64,000 bases of DNA from Saccharomycopsis fibuligera x Saccharomycopsis cf. fibuligera (lineage: Eukaryota > Ascomycota > Saccharomycetes > Ascoideales > Saccharomycopsidaceae). Positions 52,612 through 62,596 of the stretch are shown here, in pieces. Numbering within the stretch: position 1 is the first letter of the stretch; the number at the start of each line of letters is the position of its first letter. The notes beneath the pieces are model-generated. The model had not been told where the DNA came from, made no database searches, and was given only the letters and a program-made list of their open reading frames with translations. Position numbers and translations under genes: made by a program. The stretch lies in contig CP012820.1 of assembly GCA_001936135.1 (NCBI GenBank), positions 1,922,001 to 1,986,000 of the forward strand, given 5' to 3'.

Positions 52612-54555
52612 ATGACTGACTTTTGGATTCTCAATCTCGCTGATGGGAAAGCTGGTATTAAAGATGAGAATGAACTGGTACCAGGAACTGCCAAATGGGT
52701 TTCTACCGAACTGCAACTCCGTAATGATGTAGTCCTACAAGACTTGAATAAGTTTGCTAGTATCGTTTCACTGAATTTGGATGAATTAGCAAAGGAGGTT
52801 TCCAAGGCTCTATCTGATACAACAACAATACCAAATGATATAGTTGATCACGAAAACCCAGCCAAAATATCTCGATCGACCGTATCCGCATCCCAACATT
52901 CAACTTTAAGCGCTGAGAACGTGCTTAAGAGTATATTGGCGAAATCAAAACAAAGATTAAAAGAGTTAAGCTCCCCGAGTGAATGGTTGAGTAAAAATAC
53001 AAGTGGTAGTGGTTTTTGCGATAACAAAGATGACCTGGCTGCTATAATACAAAAGGAAGGTAGCGCTAAACAGTGGGGTACTAAACTGGAAACTACTTCT
53101 TTGCAACGACCACAATTGGGCAAAAAGATTAATCACAATAAATTTACAGAAAGGGTTAACAGCAAAGGTAACGACAAGGTTGAAACATTTTTAAAGCCAA
53201 TAAGCAACTATGACCGACCATTGACTCCCTTTTTAGCTAATAAAGGCGGCTATGACTACTTGGGGAAGTTATCTGAGTCGTTTCAAGTAGAAGTGGCAAG
53301 AAATGAACACAAAGATGATACTAATTCAGAGACTTCAGTATCGCAACTCAAACACTTTAAGTCAAAACCTAGTCTTGCTATATCTCATGTTTCTGAGTTT
53401 GGGCCAGATGAAAAATACACAAATACAAAAAGAGAGTTTGACTTAAAAGAGGTGGCCCAAGCATTAGATTTAGGAGCTGATGTTCCCAATTCAGTTGCTA
53501 ACATTAATCCTATTGCTAATATTAGCCCTCTTAAAAAAGATATTTTGGTTGCTGCCCAAAATGAAATTGTGGATCTTAAAAAGGTAAATGATCATACTTT
53601 ATCTGACAAGAAACCACGGTTTCATGCTGCTGCTCCTGTCACAAAGAAGGATTTTTTGCCAATTGAAATTACCGACAAGAATCATATGGTTGGTGAGAAT
53701 GTCCAAGTTCCAGAGCCTTATAAAGCGTTTGAACATATTTCCAATGGTGAGAGATTTTCTGCAACGAGTACCACACTCAAACTACATGAAGGTAAAAAGT
53801 ATCCTAAGAGTCCTATAGCTAGGTTGTCCTCTACAAATCGGTTTTCCTCTACAACCCGATTATCCTCCACTAAGCCGATTAAAAGAAAAACTGGATCATT
53901 AATCCCAAGATTAAGCCGCTCCTCATTCAACGTTATCGATGCACTTCCTAGAAATAATAACAATACATTGGCAAGTAGGAAATCGCAAGAAGATAGGATT
54001 TCCGACATCAAGTCCACCAATATCAGAACAAGTGTATCACGTATGAAAACTTTGAGACATATTGAAGAAAAAAGCACTAGTGATGTTATTCATGGACTCG
54101 GGCTAAGTAAAAGAGCTTCAAACCTTAGAAGTGGCTTGAAGAGACGGTCACCAACACCGCAAATCATCACGCAAACAAGAGGTGTGCCAAAGATATCGAA
54201 ATCACGTATAGACAGCCTTTCAAAACCTAAGAGCAAAATTATGACTAAATCCAAATCTTCAGTAGCAATAACAAAGCCAGTAGTAGTAAGCCCAAAACAG
54301 AAGAGGTTCCACAATTCTCAAATTAAACAAGAATTTAGGCCTTCTCAGATGAGATCATCTAAACTAGACGGTAAAACATTCCTGCAAGGAAATTACAGCA
54401 TCGGCGAAGATCAGGTGTTGACAAGTTGGGCAAAACCGTTTATTTTGAGGCGCTTGCTTGAGAAACAAGAAACAGTGGATCCAGAATCAATTTTTGGCCC
54501 GATTCAGCCGGTGGTAATTGATAAAATTTTCCCAAATGTAACTAACAATATATAA
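52612..54555 (+). CDS. SLI15: INCENP homologue SLI15
   Basis: 647 residues. The C-terminal IN-box is clear: LTSWAKPFILRRLLEKQ then TVDPESIFGPIQPVVIDKIFP. This segment binds and activates Aurora B/Ipl1. The N-terminal ~60 residues (MTDFWILNLADGKAG, then TELQLRNDVVLQDLNKFASIV) fit the part that binds Bir1/Survivin and Borealin. The middle is disordered, Ser/Lys-rich and basic near the end (KSKSSVAITKPVVVSPKQKR), as expected for microtubule binding. Sli15 scaffolds the chromosomal passenger complex at centromeres and the anaphase spindle. S. cerevisiae Sli15 is 698 residues. The long T run just upstream is unusual for a core promoter. Confidence 0.9.
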   Translation: MTDFWILNLADGKAGIKDENELVPGTAKWVSTELQLRNDVVLQDLNKFASIVSLNLDELAKEVSKALSDTTTIPNDIVDHENPAKISRSTVSASQHSTLSAENVLKSILAKSKQRLKELSSPSEWLSKNTSGSGFCDNKDDLAAIIQKEGSAKQWGTKLETTSLQRPQLGKKINHNKFTERVNSKGNDKVETFLKPISNYDRPLTPFLANKGGYDYLGKLSESFQVEVARNEHKDDTNSETSVSQLKHFKSKPSLAISHVSEFGPDEKYTNTKREFDLKEVAQALDLGADVPNSVANINPIANISPLKKDILVAAQNEIVDLKKVNDHTLSDKKPRFHAAAPVTKKDFLPIEITDKNHMVGENVQVPEPYKAFEHISNGERFSATSTTLKLHEGKKYPKSPIARLSSTNRFSSTTRLSSTKPIKRKTGSLIPRLSRSSFNVIDALPRNNNNTLASRKSQEDRISDIKSTNIRTSVSRMKTLRHIEEKSTSDVIHGLGLSKRASNLRSGLKRRSPTPQIITQTRGVPKISKSRIDSLSKPKSKIMTKSKSSVAITKPVVVSPKQKRFHNSQIKQEFRPSQMRSSKLDGKTFLQGNYSIGEDQVLTSWAKPFILRRLLEKQETVDPESIFGPIQPVVIDKIFPNVTNNI

Positions 54556-55261
54556 CTAAGATAATTTTAAAATAATTACGAAGATGTTATTGCATGAAAT
54601 GGTGCAGTATCTTGCACCACGTGTCTCTATGGCTATTCCAATCACACGGGCAGCGAATCATTTTAATAGGAAACTTGCCCTATACCATGATATGAAAACA
54701 AATCTACTTGAGCCGGTGACAGTTTATTGTAGTGGTGTTTGAAGGTCATAGTTTAAAGATTGAAGTGAAGGTTTCTTGGCTCTTAGGTCATCTCAGGAAG
54801 TGGTGAAAGCCAAAGCTGATAAGCCAATGTTAACTTCATCATGTGGCGTAGTGCCCTTAGCAGCATAGGGCATATGATATCGCCGCGCATTTGTTAACAG
54901 AAGTCGCAGTCGGCGCTTATAGCTTTTGTCTTGATAGCCTTGCCTGCCTTGACAACTTTGTTCTACCGGGATAATTATACGCAAGTAATATTGACGCATC
55001 AAGGTGTATCAGTTGAGCTGATTAATAAAGCATTTATTTTAGTCGCATCTTTGTTCCATTCCCAATTCGTCCTGCTTGCACTACAATAAGAGCTGATCTT
55101 CTCAAATACACAGCTCATCGCACAGCGAGTCAAGGCGGACAAAGAATACAAAAATCTTTGGCTATACTTACAATACTGTTGTATCAAATTTCGATTAAGA
55201 ACACTGAGAAACTCACTAAACACTATTACTAATTTCGAAAATTTATTGACCATTAATTGCC
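54556..55261. other. intergenic region SLI15 to ATG18
   Basis: About 705 bp. A 6-bp arm inverted repeat GGTGCA...TGCACC (54601-54618) touches a CACGTG box (54618-54623). A second 6-bp inverted repeat lies at 54852-54872. No gene is seen. Confidence 0.5.
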
Positions 55262-56836
55262 ATGGACTGGAATAGTGACAATTCTCAAGACTTCTCATCA
55301 GTAAGGTCATTAAACTTCAATCAAGATTTCTCTTGTATTGCCGTTGGGACAAGCCATGATTACAAGATCTTTAACTGCGATCCATTTGGCAAATGTTTTG
55401 ATAAAAATGATGATGGTGGCGCCAACATAATTGAAATGTTATTTTCTACTTCATTGATTGCTGTAGTAGGAACTGGTGATAAACCAAGTAACTCACCCCG
55501 CAGATTGAAGATAATCAATACCAAAAGAAAATCAATTATTTGCGAGCTAACCTTTCCTACCTCTGTTTTAAATGTTAAGCTCAACAGGAAAAGATTAATT
55601 GTGGCTTTGTTGGATCAAATATACATATATGATGTCAGTTGTATGAAGTTACTACATACCATTGAGACGACAAAGAATCTGCAAGGTATAATCTCTTTAT
55701 CACTAAATGACGATTCAATATTGGCTTATCCAGCGCCTTCCTCCAATTTCAATAACATTTATAGTGGTAGTTCAAGTGCTGGTAATCCATTGCTGGATGT
55801 TATCTCCAATGACAGTAATCTTACTTTGAGCTCTACTCAAAGCGGAAATGGGTCTGGGCACAATAAGCATCACTCGCATCTGAATCAGCACATAATCAAT
55901 AACAGCACAATAGTAATTTTTGATGCTTTGAACTTACAACCAATCAATGCAATTGTGGCACATAAATCTGATCTTGCTACTATTTCGCTAAATTCGGAGG
56001 GCTCTTTGATAGCTACTGCTTCTACTAAAGGAACAATAATAAGAGTCTTTGACACAAAACTTGGTAGAAGAGTTGCAGAATTTCGAAGAGGCATGGCAGG
56101 TACATTGATACACTCGTTGAATTTTAATTTGGATTCTACTCTATTGTGTTCAAGTTCCAACAACCAAACTATTCACATTTTTAAGTTGGGAGGAAATTCC
56201 TACGACTCGCTGGATAAAAATTTAGGGAAAAGCGTCCCTAATGCCGGTGACAACGAAAGTTTGGAAGAAGGTAATGAACTCGTCAGAACTAACACTGGGT
56301 CTTCTAAACATAATCTAAGAGCTTCAACCAGTCAAGGTAGTGATAGTGATAATTTGCTAGAAGGTCATGTACCAACTTCCCCCACAGATGAATCACTAAT
56401 CAACAATTTGCTTTTGAACAAAAAAAGATCTTCTTCATTATCCGGCATGCTATGGAACAAATCGAAAAAATTCTCCAACATCATAATCAATAACTATCTT
56501 CCTCAACAAATAACGTCAATTCTTGAGCCTGTTAGACATTTTGCCTTCATCAAGCTCCCAAAGACAGGCATTACTTCGGCATTAGAAGATGCGACTGTTA
56601 ACAGCGACGATCAAACTGCTGATAATAAAAACGCCTCCGGGGATAGTATTAGTGAGAGTACCGATAAGCCAATCGGAAACATTTCAAACAATTACAAATG
56701 TATTGTTGCGTTGAGTCATAATTCCAATTATGTTATGATTGCAACAAATGAAGGAAACTTTTATATATATAATGTGCCGCTAGAGAAAGGTGGCGAATGT
56801 GTTCTTATCAAGCAATACTCGTTGCTTGATGATTGA
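55262..56836 (+). CDS. ATG18: PROPPIN autophagy protein ATG18
   Basis: 524 residues, WD40 seven-bladed propeller. The start SVRSLNFNQDFSCIAVGTSHDYKIFNCDPFGKCF and EMLFSTSLIAVVGTGDKPSNSPRRLKIINTK match Atg18 closely. The phosphoinositide-binding FRRG lies in RVAEFRRGMAGTLIHSLNF (about residue 278). The C-terminus KGGECVLIKQYSLLDD is also Atg18-like. Blade 6 carries a long Ser/Asn loop and a membrane-facing basic stretch, KKRSSSLSGMLWNKSKKF. Atg18 binds PtdIns3P and PtdIns(3,5)P2, works with Atg2 in autophagosome growth and controls vacuole size with Fab1. The propeller body and tail fit Atg18 better than Atg21 or Hsv2. Confidence 0.93.
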   Translation: MDWNSDNSQDFSSVRSLNFNQDFSCIAVGTSHDYKIFNCDPFGKCFDKNDDGGANIIEMLFSTSLIAVVGTGDKPSNSPRRLKIINTKRKSIICELTFPTSVLNVKLNRKRLIVALLDQIYIYDVSCMKLLHTIETTKNLQGIISLSLNDDSILAYPAPSSNFNNIYSGSSSAGNPLLDVISNDSNLTLSSTQSGNGSGHNKHHSHLNQHIINNSTIVIFDALNLQPINAIVAHKSDLATISLNSEGSLIATASTKGTIIRVFDTKLGRRVAEFRRGMAGTLIHSLNFNLDSTLLCSSSNNQTIHIFKLGGNSYDSLDKNLGKSVPNAGDNESLEEGNELVRTNTGSSKHNLRASTSQGSDSDNLLEGHVPTSPTDESLINNLLLNKKRSSSLSGMLWNKSKKFSNIIINNYLPQQITSILEPVRHFAFIKLPKTGITSALEDATVNSDDQTADNKNASGDSISESTDKPIGNISNNYKCIVALSHNSNYVMIATNEGNFYIYNVPLEKGGECVLIKQYSLLDD

Positions 56837-56852
56837 AAAGTGAAGCACGATT

Positions 56853-56887
<35 letters not shown>

Positions 56888-57580
56888 TTTTTGTTTTTGC
56901 TTTTGTTTTTGTTTTTTGTTTTTTTATATTATTTTCGTTTTGTGTTTTTGATATTGATATCTTCACGTCTAGTTCTGTTTAGAATTCTGTTTGAATTGGT
57001 AGTACATAGAGTATTTCAAATTGTCACAAGTAGTACTTGATAAAATTCCTTTACAGGAGACCATAGTCAAGCTGCAATTTGTAAAACGAACAGCTTGCTC
57101 GAAAAATGGACTGTTGAAGAATGAAATAAATTGCTTGAAAGGAAATGTTTATGGCAAAGCTTCATTGGGAAATGGACTGATCAATCAAACTATTCTTTCT
57201 TCCCAAAAAACATTACTTAACAGCTATAAATATTTCTGGTATAAACAATGCAAAGTAAATGATATCTACAATGTAGTTTTGAAGTAGAACCAAGAAGAAA
57301 ATATAAGCTAGAAATTCCCAGTGATATAATACAATATAGAAAAAAAGTAAAAAGAAAAGGAAAAGTAAAGAACAAAAGAAAAAATAGCAAAAAGTAGCAC
57401 AACAGAACGAAAAAACGTCAATGAAAATAAAGAAAAGCACAAAAAGGAAGGCAAACCAAATAGCAGTGAACAAAACAGTGTGAAAAAGCGAAAAGTCCTC
57501 AAAGCAGAATCAGCGTAAATAAAAAAATACATCAATTTATGAAAAAATTACTCATAACAGATATTAAAAAAAAAACTTCT
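56837..57580. other. convergent intergenic region with long T run
   Basis: About 740 bp. T33 at 56854-56886 begins 17 nt after the ATG18 stop and continues as a T/G-rich stretch. The remainder is AT-rich. An 88-codon frame (57021-57287) starts at TTG and has no recognisable features. Confidence 0.5.
56854..56886. repeat. poly-T tract (33 nt)
   Basis: An uninterrupted run of 33 T, 17 nt after the ATG18 stop codon. Confidence 0.9.
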
Positions 57581-60500
57581 TTACTCTTCAACGCCATTCA
57601 ATGGTAATTTGAAATCCTCAAATCTGTTGAAGTTGAACTGAATGTAGCTATTTCTATCGACAGAGAGCTTCTTTTTGGTTGGAATGTTTCCAGAAACAGT
57701 GACCTCTGGAACATTGGTATTGCCAGTATTCTCAGCAACTTCGGCAACAAACGCAGTATCAACATTATTCTTTGCTTTGGGTGTTGAAATGTCCTCCACT
57801 GATGTTTGAATAGCCTCGTGATTGTACAAGCTTGAAGATCTAGAATGACCACCAACACCGCCACCGCCACACGCGCCGTTCGAATAAACACTTGATGCGA
57901 TACTTAAAGATTTGCCATGACCAAATTTTTTCGTCGGAGTAGCTAAGAAGATGGTATTGTTGCCGCTGCTGGCAAATGAGGCGTTATCGTGACTCATGAA
58001 ATTGCTGGTTACTGGGGACTGCAATGCTTGCTTTTCCAAAAGATAATGAGGGGTATGCAAAGACAATCTCTTGATGTTTTTGAAATCGCTTTTAGTCAGC
58101 AGGGCAGATTTTTTGATAGAAGCGTTTTCTGTTGCTTCGCCTTTTACAACATCTGGTTCTTCCGGCTCCTTGACATTATCATCCATAGGCTCAACTTCAA
58201 GCATAGCAATGTTGGCAATATCATTTTCTGACCTTCTGCGCAACAAAAATGCTTCATTATTGTCATTATTGTCATTATTGTTATTGTCATTGCTGTAATC
58301 AACACTGTGCTCTTGCTCGTATCTCCTTGCTTGCTCCAACTCAGATTCAATTTCCTGTTGGACGTCAGCAAAGGAATTAGCAAGCGAGCTTTGGTTCATG
58401 TGAGTGTGTCTATCTTGCAAATTACCGAAGGCAGTTTTGCCAATAATGAGGTTATCGTATGAGTTGTTCAAATGGCTTAAATTGGTCAAAGCTTGTTTCC
58501 TAACAGCATTAGGAGCTAATGGCATGATCTCATCTTCTTCATCAATGACATTTTTCTCCTGAAATTTCTTCAACTTTGGTGGTTTTTCGCTAGCCTCACC
58601 ATTACTGTTCACGTTGATATCCGCCTCGTTACTAAAGTCCGCATTTTTGAATATAGCCAAAGCTTCATCTTTCAACCAGCTTTGTCTGATATAAACGCTA
58701 GATCTTCTTTTGTCGGCAACAGAGGTTTTGGCTTCAATAGCAGGAGCATTCGACGCCTCGTTCGGCAGCACCGGCTTTGTGGTATTATATGAGAAAGCGC
58801 TAAAATTCGAAGCCATTGATTGGGTGCTTTGTTTCGATACTAGAGTATCGTGTCTTTGCCTGTGTTTGAATACACTCTGGCTTTGGGACTGGTTGCTATT
58901 GCTGCTGTCACTATTTCCCGAGTTTCTCTTTCCATTATTTGTATCTGATGGCTCTTCCACCTCCTTCTCAAAATCTATGTCAAAAGAGTTTTTAGTAAGG
59001 TTGTTTTGAGAAGCAGCTTGCTCAAAACTAAAATGCTTTAGGATTTCAGTTGGTGGATGCTCTGCAAAACTCTGACCAGCGGAGGCATCAGAAGCAGTGT
59101 TTTTCAGAGACAAGTTTTTAGCGTCAACAGATAACGGTCTTCCGCTGGTATTGGTTTCAATATCTGGAGAGAATCCTGTCAACGACTTGTCGCTGCCTAT
59201 GCTAACAGATGAGCCATTACTGTTTTTAAACTTCGTAAAGCCCACCACTTGCAAATGCTTGCCAAAGGATTTTTTCAAATTCTTCAAGGATTTAGATTTT
59301 TTCACATTTTTCAAAGACGAAGAAGACAGAAGTTGAGGTCTTTGAAACAAGTCTTTTGGATTTGATATGCTTTCGGTGCTATTGTCGGCGGTGTTAGTGG
59401 CGCTGATGATGTCACAAAGTTTAGGGGTAACATAAGTAGCGGTGTTGGATATTGGGGAAAGACAGTCCTCCTTCAACAGCAGATCATACTGCAAAGTTTG
59501 TGTTGATTCTTCGCTATGGCTGGTGTGGGCTGGACTTGCTGGCAAAGCTGGAGGGGTTAGTTTCGGGGCAGGGGTGCTTTCATTCAAAAACTTGTTTCTT
59601 CTGAGAACATGGCCTGAAGTTTCTAATTTGATATCAGAAGCCAACAATCTTTTGCTAGCAGTGGAGATAGAGCTTGACTGCGATAGCAAGCTAGCAGACG
59701 AATTTTGTCTTGACCTTGATCTTGCGGATGCTGCTATTGCAGACGCGGCTGGCCCTTGGTCATTTTTGGTGCTTTTAAGTTGGTCCTCTGAACCAAAAGG
59801 GTTGTAAAACTTGATGTTGCCGTTATCAAGCAAACTTTCCGGTTCGTGGGACAATTGCGAAGCGATGGAATTTTTTCTGGAACACTCGGGAATTGTGGTG
59901 CTGACGGTGTACTTCTGGGCATCAGAGTTGCCAGTGTTTGACGAAAAAGAAGATGACCTTAAACCTTCCGACCTCTTGGATGTAGTTTTATCGAACACAG
60001 AGCTGATGGAGTTGGTAATAGAAGTTCTCATGGTAGAGGTGGAGTTCTTTTTGTTGATGTTGTTGAAGCCCGGCTTCTCCTGGACTTTACTTTCGTTGAG
60101 TAGATTTGGGGTATTGCTTGACATCGGCGAGCTCGGGGTGCCTGGGTATTGGTTGTTGTTGAAGTAGTCGTCGGAAAATAGCGAGGAAGTCATAGAGGAC
60201 GGGGAGGGTTTGTAACCTTGGGGGCCGCTGTCATGGTATTGCTGAGAACTGGTATCGTCTGTGCCGCCTGTGGCATGCGGGTTGGCCAACTCGGGTTCGT
60301 TGGAGGAGGTGTCCATGTGGTATAGATGTTTGAAGTTCTGCGGGCCGGAAATCTGCACCCTGGCATTTGACGACGACGCCGGCAGACTTTTGATTCTGAG
60401 CTTATCCGAGAGCCCGTCGAGACTCAAGCCCTCCTTGGCGAAGCTGGACTTTTTGAATAGCAAGGAGGTCTTGTGTTTCAAAGACGTTGTTCTTTGCGTG

Positions 60501-60670
60501 TCGCTGTCATTCTCGGCGGGAGCGCTGCTGCTGCTGCTGCTGCAAAGGTCGGCGTAGCTGTTGGCGTAGAACTGCTGTGGCTGGTGCCTTGGCTGGTGCC
60601 CAGCAGGCGCCAGCAAGTCCTCGGCGCTGCCTTTTATATTGAGCTTTCTTCTGAACTTGTTGGATATCAT
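57581..60670 (-). CDS. large Ser/Asn-rich protein of unknown function
   Basis: 1029 residues from the ATG at 60670-60668 (MISNKFRRKLNIKG); the frame extends to a TTG at 60724. I do not recognise it. It is mostly disordered and Ser/Asn/Thr-rich with many short SxxP and RRSS-type steps that could be kinase targets. More ordered islands are a basic cluster near residues 453-483 (LKNVKKSKSLKNLKKSFGK then LQVVGFTKFKNS), RRSSVYIRQSWLKDEALAIFK near 653-677, a mid-protein coiled stretch (QQEIESELEQARRYEQEHS), and the extreme C-terminus NSYIQFNFNRFEDFKLP. The basic cluster could bind membranes or nucleic acid. It may be a cortical, polarity or signalling scaffold; that is a guess. GC content rises towards its 5' end. 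Confidence 0.8.
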   Translation of the reverse strand: MISNKFRRKLNIKGSAEDLLAPAGHQPRHQPQQFYANSYADLCSSSSSSAPAENDSDTQRTTSLKHKTSLLFKKSSFAKEGLSLDGLSDKLRIKSLPASSSNARVQISGPQNFKHLYHMDTSSNEPELANPHATGGTDDTSSQQYHDSGPQGYKPSPSSMTSSLFSDDYFNNNQYPGTPSSPMSSNTPNLLNESKVQEKPGFNNINKKNSTSTMRTSITNSISSVFDKTTSKRSEGLRSSSFSSNTGNSDAQKYTVSTTIPECSRKNSIASQLSHEPESLLDNGNIKFYNPFGSEDQLKSTKNDQGPAASAIAASARSRSRQNSSASLLSQSSSISTASKRLLASDIKLETSGHVLRRNKFLNESTPAPKLTPPALPASPAHTSHSEESTQTLQYDLLLKEDCLSPISNTATYVTPKLCDIISATNTADNSTESISNPKDLFQRPQLLSSSSLKNVKKSKSLKNLKKSFGKHLQVVGFTKFKNSNGSSVSIGSDKSLTGFSPDIETNTSGRPLSVDAKNLSLKNTASDASAGQSFAEHPPTEILKHFSFEQAASQNNLTKNSFDIDFEKEVEEPSDTNNGKRNSGNSDSSNSNQSQSQSVFKHRQRHDTLVSKQSTQSMASNFSAFSYNTTKPVLPNEASNAPAIEAKTSVADKRRSSVYIRQSWLKDEALAIFKNADFSNEADINVNSNGEASEKPPKLKKFQEKNVIDEEDEIMPLAPNAVRKQALTNLSHLNNSYDNLIIGKTAFGNLQDRHTHMNQSSLANSFADVQQEIESELEQARRYEQEHSVDYSNDNNNNDNNDNNEAFLLRRRSENDIANIAMLEVEPMDDNVKEPEEPDVVKGEATENASIKKSALLTKSDFKNIKRLSLHTPHYLLEKQALQSPVTSNFMSHDNASFASSGNNTIFLATPTKKFGHGKSLSIASSVYSNGACGGGGVGGHSRSSSLYNHEAIQTSVEDISTPKAKNNVDTAFVAEVAENTGNTNVPEVTVSGNIPTKKKLSVDRNSYIQFNFNRFEDFKLPLNGVEE

Positions 60671-61978
60671 TGGGGGCTCTGGGTGGGCAGCGTAGAAGAG
60701 AGAGACAAGTGGGTCCGGCTGCAAAGAAGAGATGGCAACGTGTAAAATAACGACACGACAGTTCTCGCAATATAAGGAAACGAATAAACCCTAAAACGGC
60801 AGTGCGGCAGTCCTTAAAAAGGCGGCAGTGAAAAGTAAGAAACCGTGTTTCACGTCCAGCAAAAGAAGGGAGTGCGAGTTACAGCAGTGGAAGTGCTGCG
60901 CTTTGTGAGCGGTGCTGGCTGTATGGCTTGCCGTGAGCAGAGGAGGTGGTGATCTTGGAGAAGAAACAGGTGGAAGATGACGCAGAAGAGAGTGCGCGAG
61001 AAAGGGACCCAGTGCGGACGAGCCTGGGAGAACTGGTAGTTTTATTGATTGACTGATGGATGCGTAAAACGCAAAAATTTTCTGTTCAGCGGGTTTTACC
61101 TCAAGCTGCGTGCTGACGCTCAACGCTTTCTGGATTCGGCAATCTGCGCTTTGCTGTGGGAAAAGCAAAAAAAGGGGTGGCGCGAAAAGGAAAGAAAGAA
61201 AGAAAGAAAGAAAAAAAAAAAAGCTCGCGAGCCCCAGAGATCGTCAGATCGTTGAGCCCCTGGTGAGTGAGCATCGAGCGATCAAAGAAGCGGCGGGCCA
61301 GAGCCCTGCTGGACTCCCAGCGTAAGACGTAAGATGCCGCTATGTTTCGACGCGCCTGGACCGCCTGGACCGCCTGTACTTTTTGCAAGCAGGGCTCTTT
61401 GCTCTTTGCTCTTTGCTCTTTGCTTTGTTCTCCAGCATTGCCAGCGTTTGTCGAATTCTCCAGCCCAAATTCTGATACAGTGCAGATCTGCGGCCGCCCT
61501 CTGTCTCTGATTTTGCACCAGTGTGCCACCGAGCTAGCTCTCTTGGTGAAGGCTGGAGAAACTAGGGCTGTTGCGACCAAGACAGACGCTCTGTTCTGGC
61601 GCTTTTGTGGCTTCCGGCTTGCCTCCCTGGCTGGCGGCTGGCCGCGCAGCGCTTCCTTCCTTCCTTCCTTCCTTCCCCTGGCGTCTGGCGGCTCCCGTTG
61701 TGCTTCTTCCCTGCCGTGGTTCTCCCGCAGATCGAGCTAAGGCATACCACACCGTCGCACAATCGCCGGCTCGCCTTGCGCTGGTGGTGAGTGATTGTTG
61801 CGCTGGCGGTGATCGTCGCACAACCCACACGCATGCACTTTGCTTCCCTTTTTCGTCGGCTAGGGGCCAACTGTCTATTGTGTGTGCCGGCGCTAAGCGC
61901 GCGAACCGCCGGCGCAGATCGCAGAGACTGCGACGCTGGCAAATAGCATTCGGCAGCGTAAGCAAGACGAGACTTCCC

Positions 61979-62012
61979 AGCGTACGCTGGAGCGTACGCT
62001 CCAGCGTACGCT
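61979..62012. repeat. 34-bp perfect palindrome made of three AGCGTACGCT units
   Basis: The 10-mer AGCGTACGCT, itself palindromic, occurs at 61979, 61991 and 62003, exactly 12 bp apart. The linkers GG and CC make the whole 34 bp a perfect palindrome. The periodicity suggests repeated binding sites on nearly the same helix face, or a cruciform. Confidence 0.92.
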
Positions 62013-62563
62013 ACAGCGTGGATGCTGCCAGTAAGCATGCCCTGGGTGCAGTGACGGGTTCCAGTCTTGCACGCAGGATGCGGGCTTCTGAATTCTGGAT
62101 ATTTTGCGAGCTCTCGGGTGTCTAGAACAGGCGTTGCCTCCAAACAAGTGTTTGCCGCGCACGCGGTGTTGCGCCTCCGCGGCCTGGGCCAGCTGCTCTT
62201 CCGGGCAGCTGGAGCCAAGCTGGCAGTTCTCTGGCCAGAGCGGCAGGCCAGCACGCGACGAGGGTATAGCAATGTGGAACCTGGTCAGCGGCCGCTGGCC
62301 CAGTCTGACGGTCCAGTCTGACGGCGGCTTCCAGAAGTTCGTCACCTGCTTTCTGCTTTTGCGGTACGCTTGCCGCTGGGCAGGCAAAGTACTTGCCACG
62401 TGTTTACGAGGCGATATCAGGCAACGAGCGCCTTGTGCGAGCGAGGCCGCTGGTCTGCTACGGGTTGCTGCCCTCTGTAGCCCTACGCCGCAGCACACTT
62501 CGCGGCGGTCTTCCTTCATCCACGTCGTCGTTGTGTCTTCCTTCCTTCCTTCCTTCCTTCCTT

Positions 62564-62565
<2 letters not shown>

Positions 62566-62594
<29 letters not shown>
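62566..62594. repeat. poly-T tract (29 nt)
   Basis: A run of 29 T directly after a TTCC tandem repeat inside the GC-rich island. Confidence 0.9.

Positions 62595-62596
<2 letters not shown>

Noticed and set aside
57021-57287. 88-codon frame downstream of ATG18
   Set aside because: Starts at TTG within the 3' flank and has no family resemblance.
60725-60780. Intron upstream of the Ser/Asn-rich gene (TTCTTTGCAG at the edge of the frame)
   Set aside because: The acceptor-like string has no TACTAAC-type branch site or plausible donor with an ATG exon close by.
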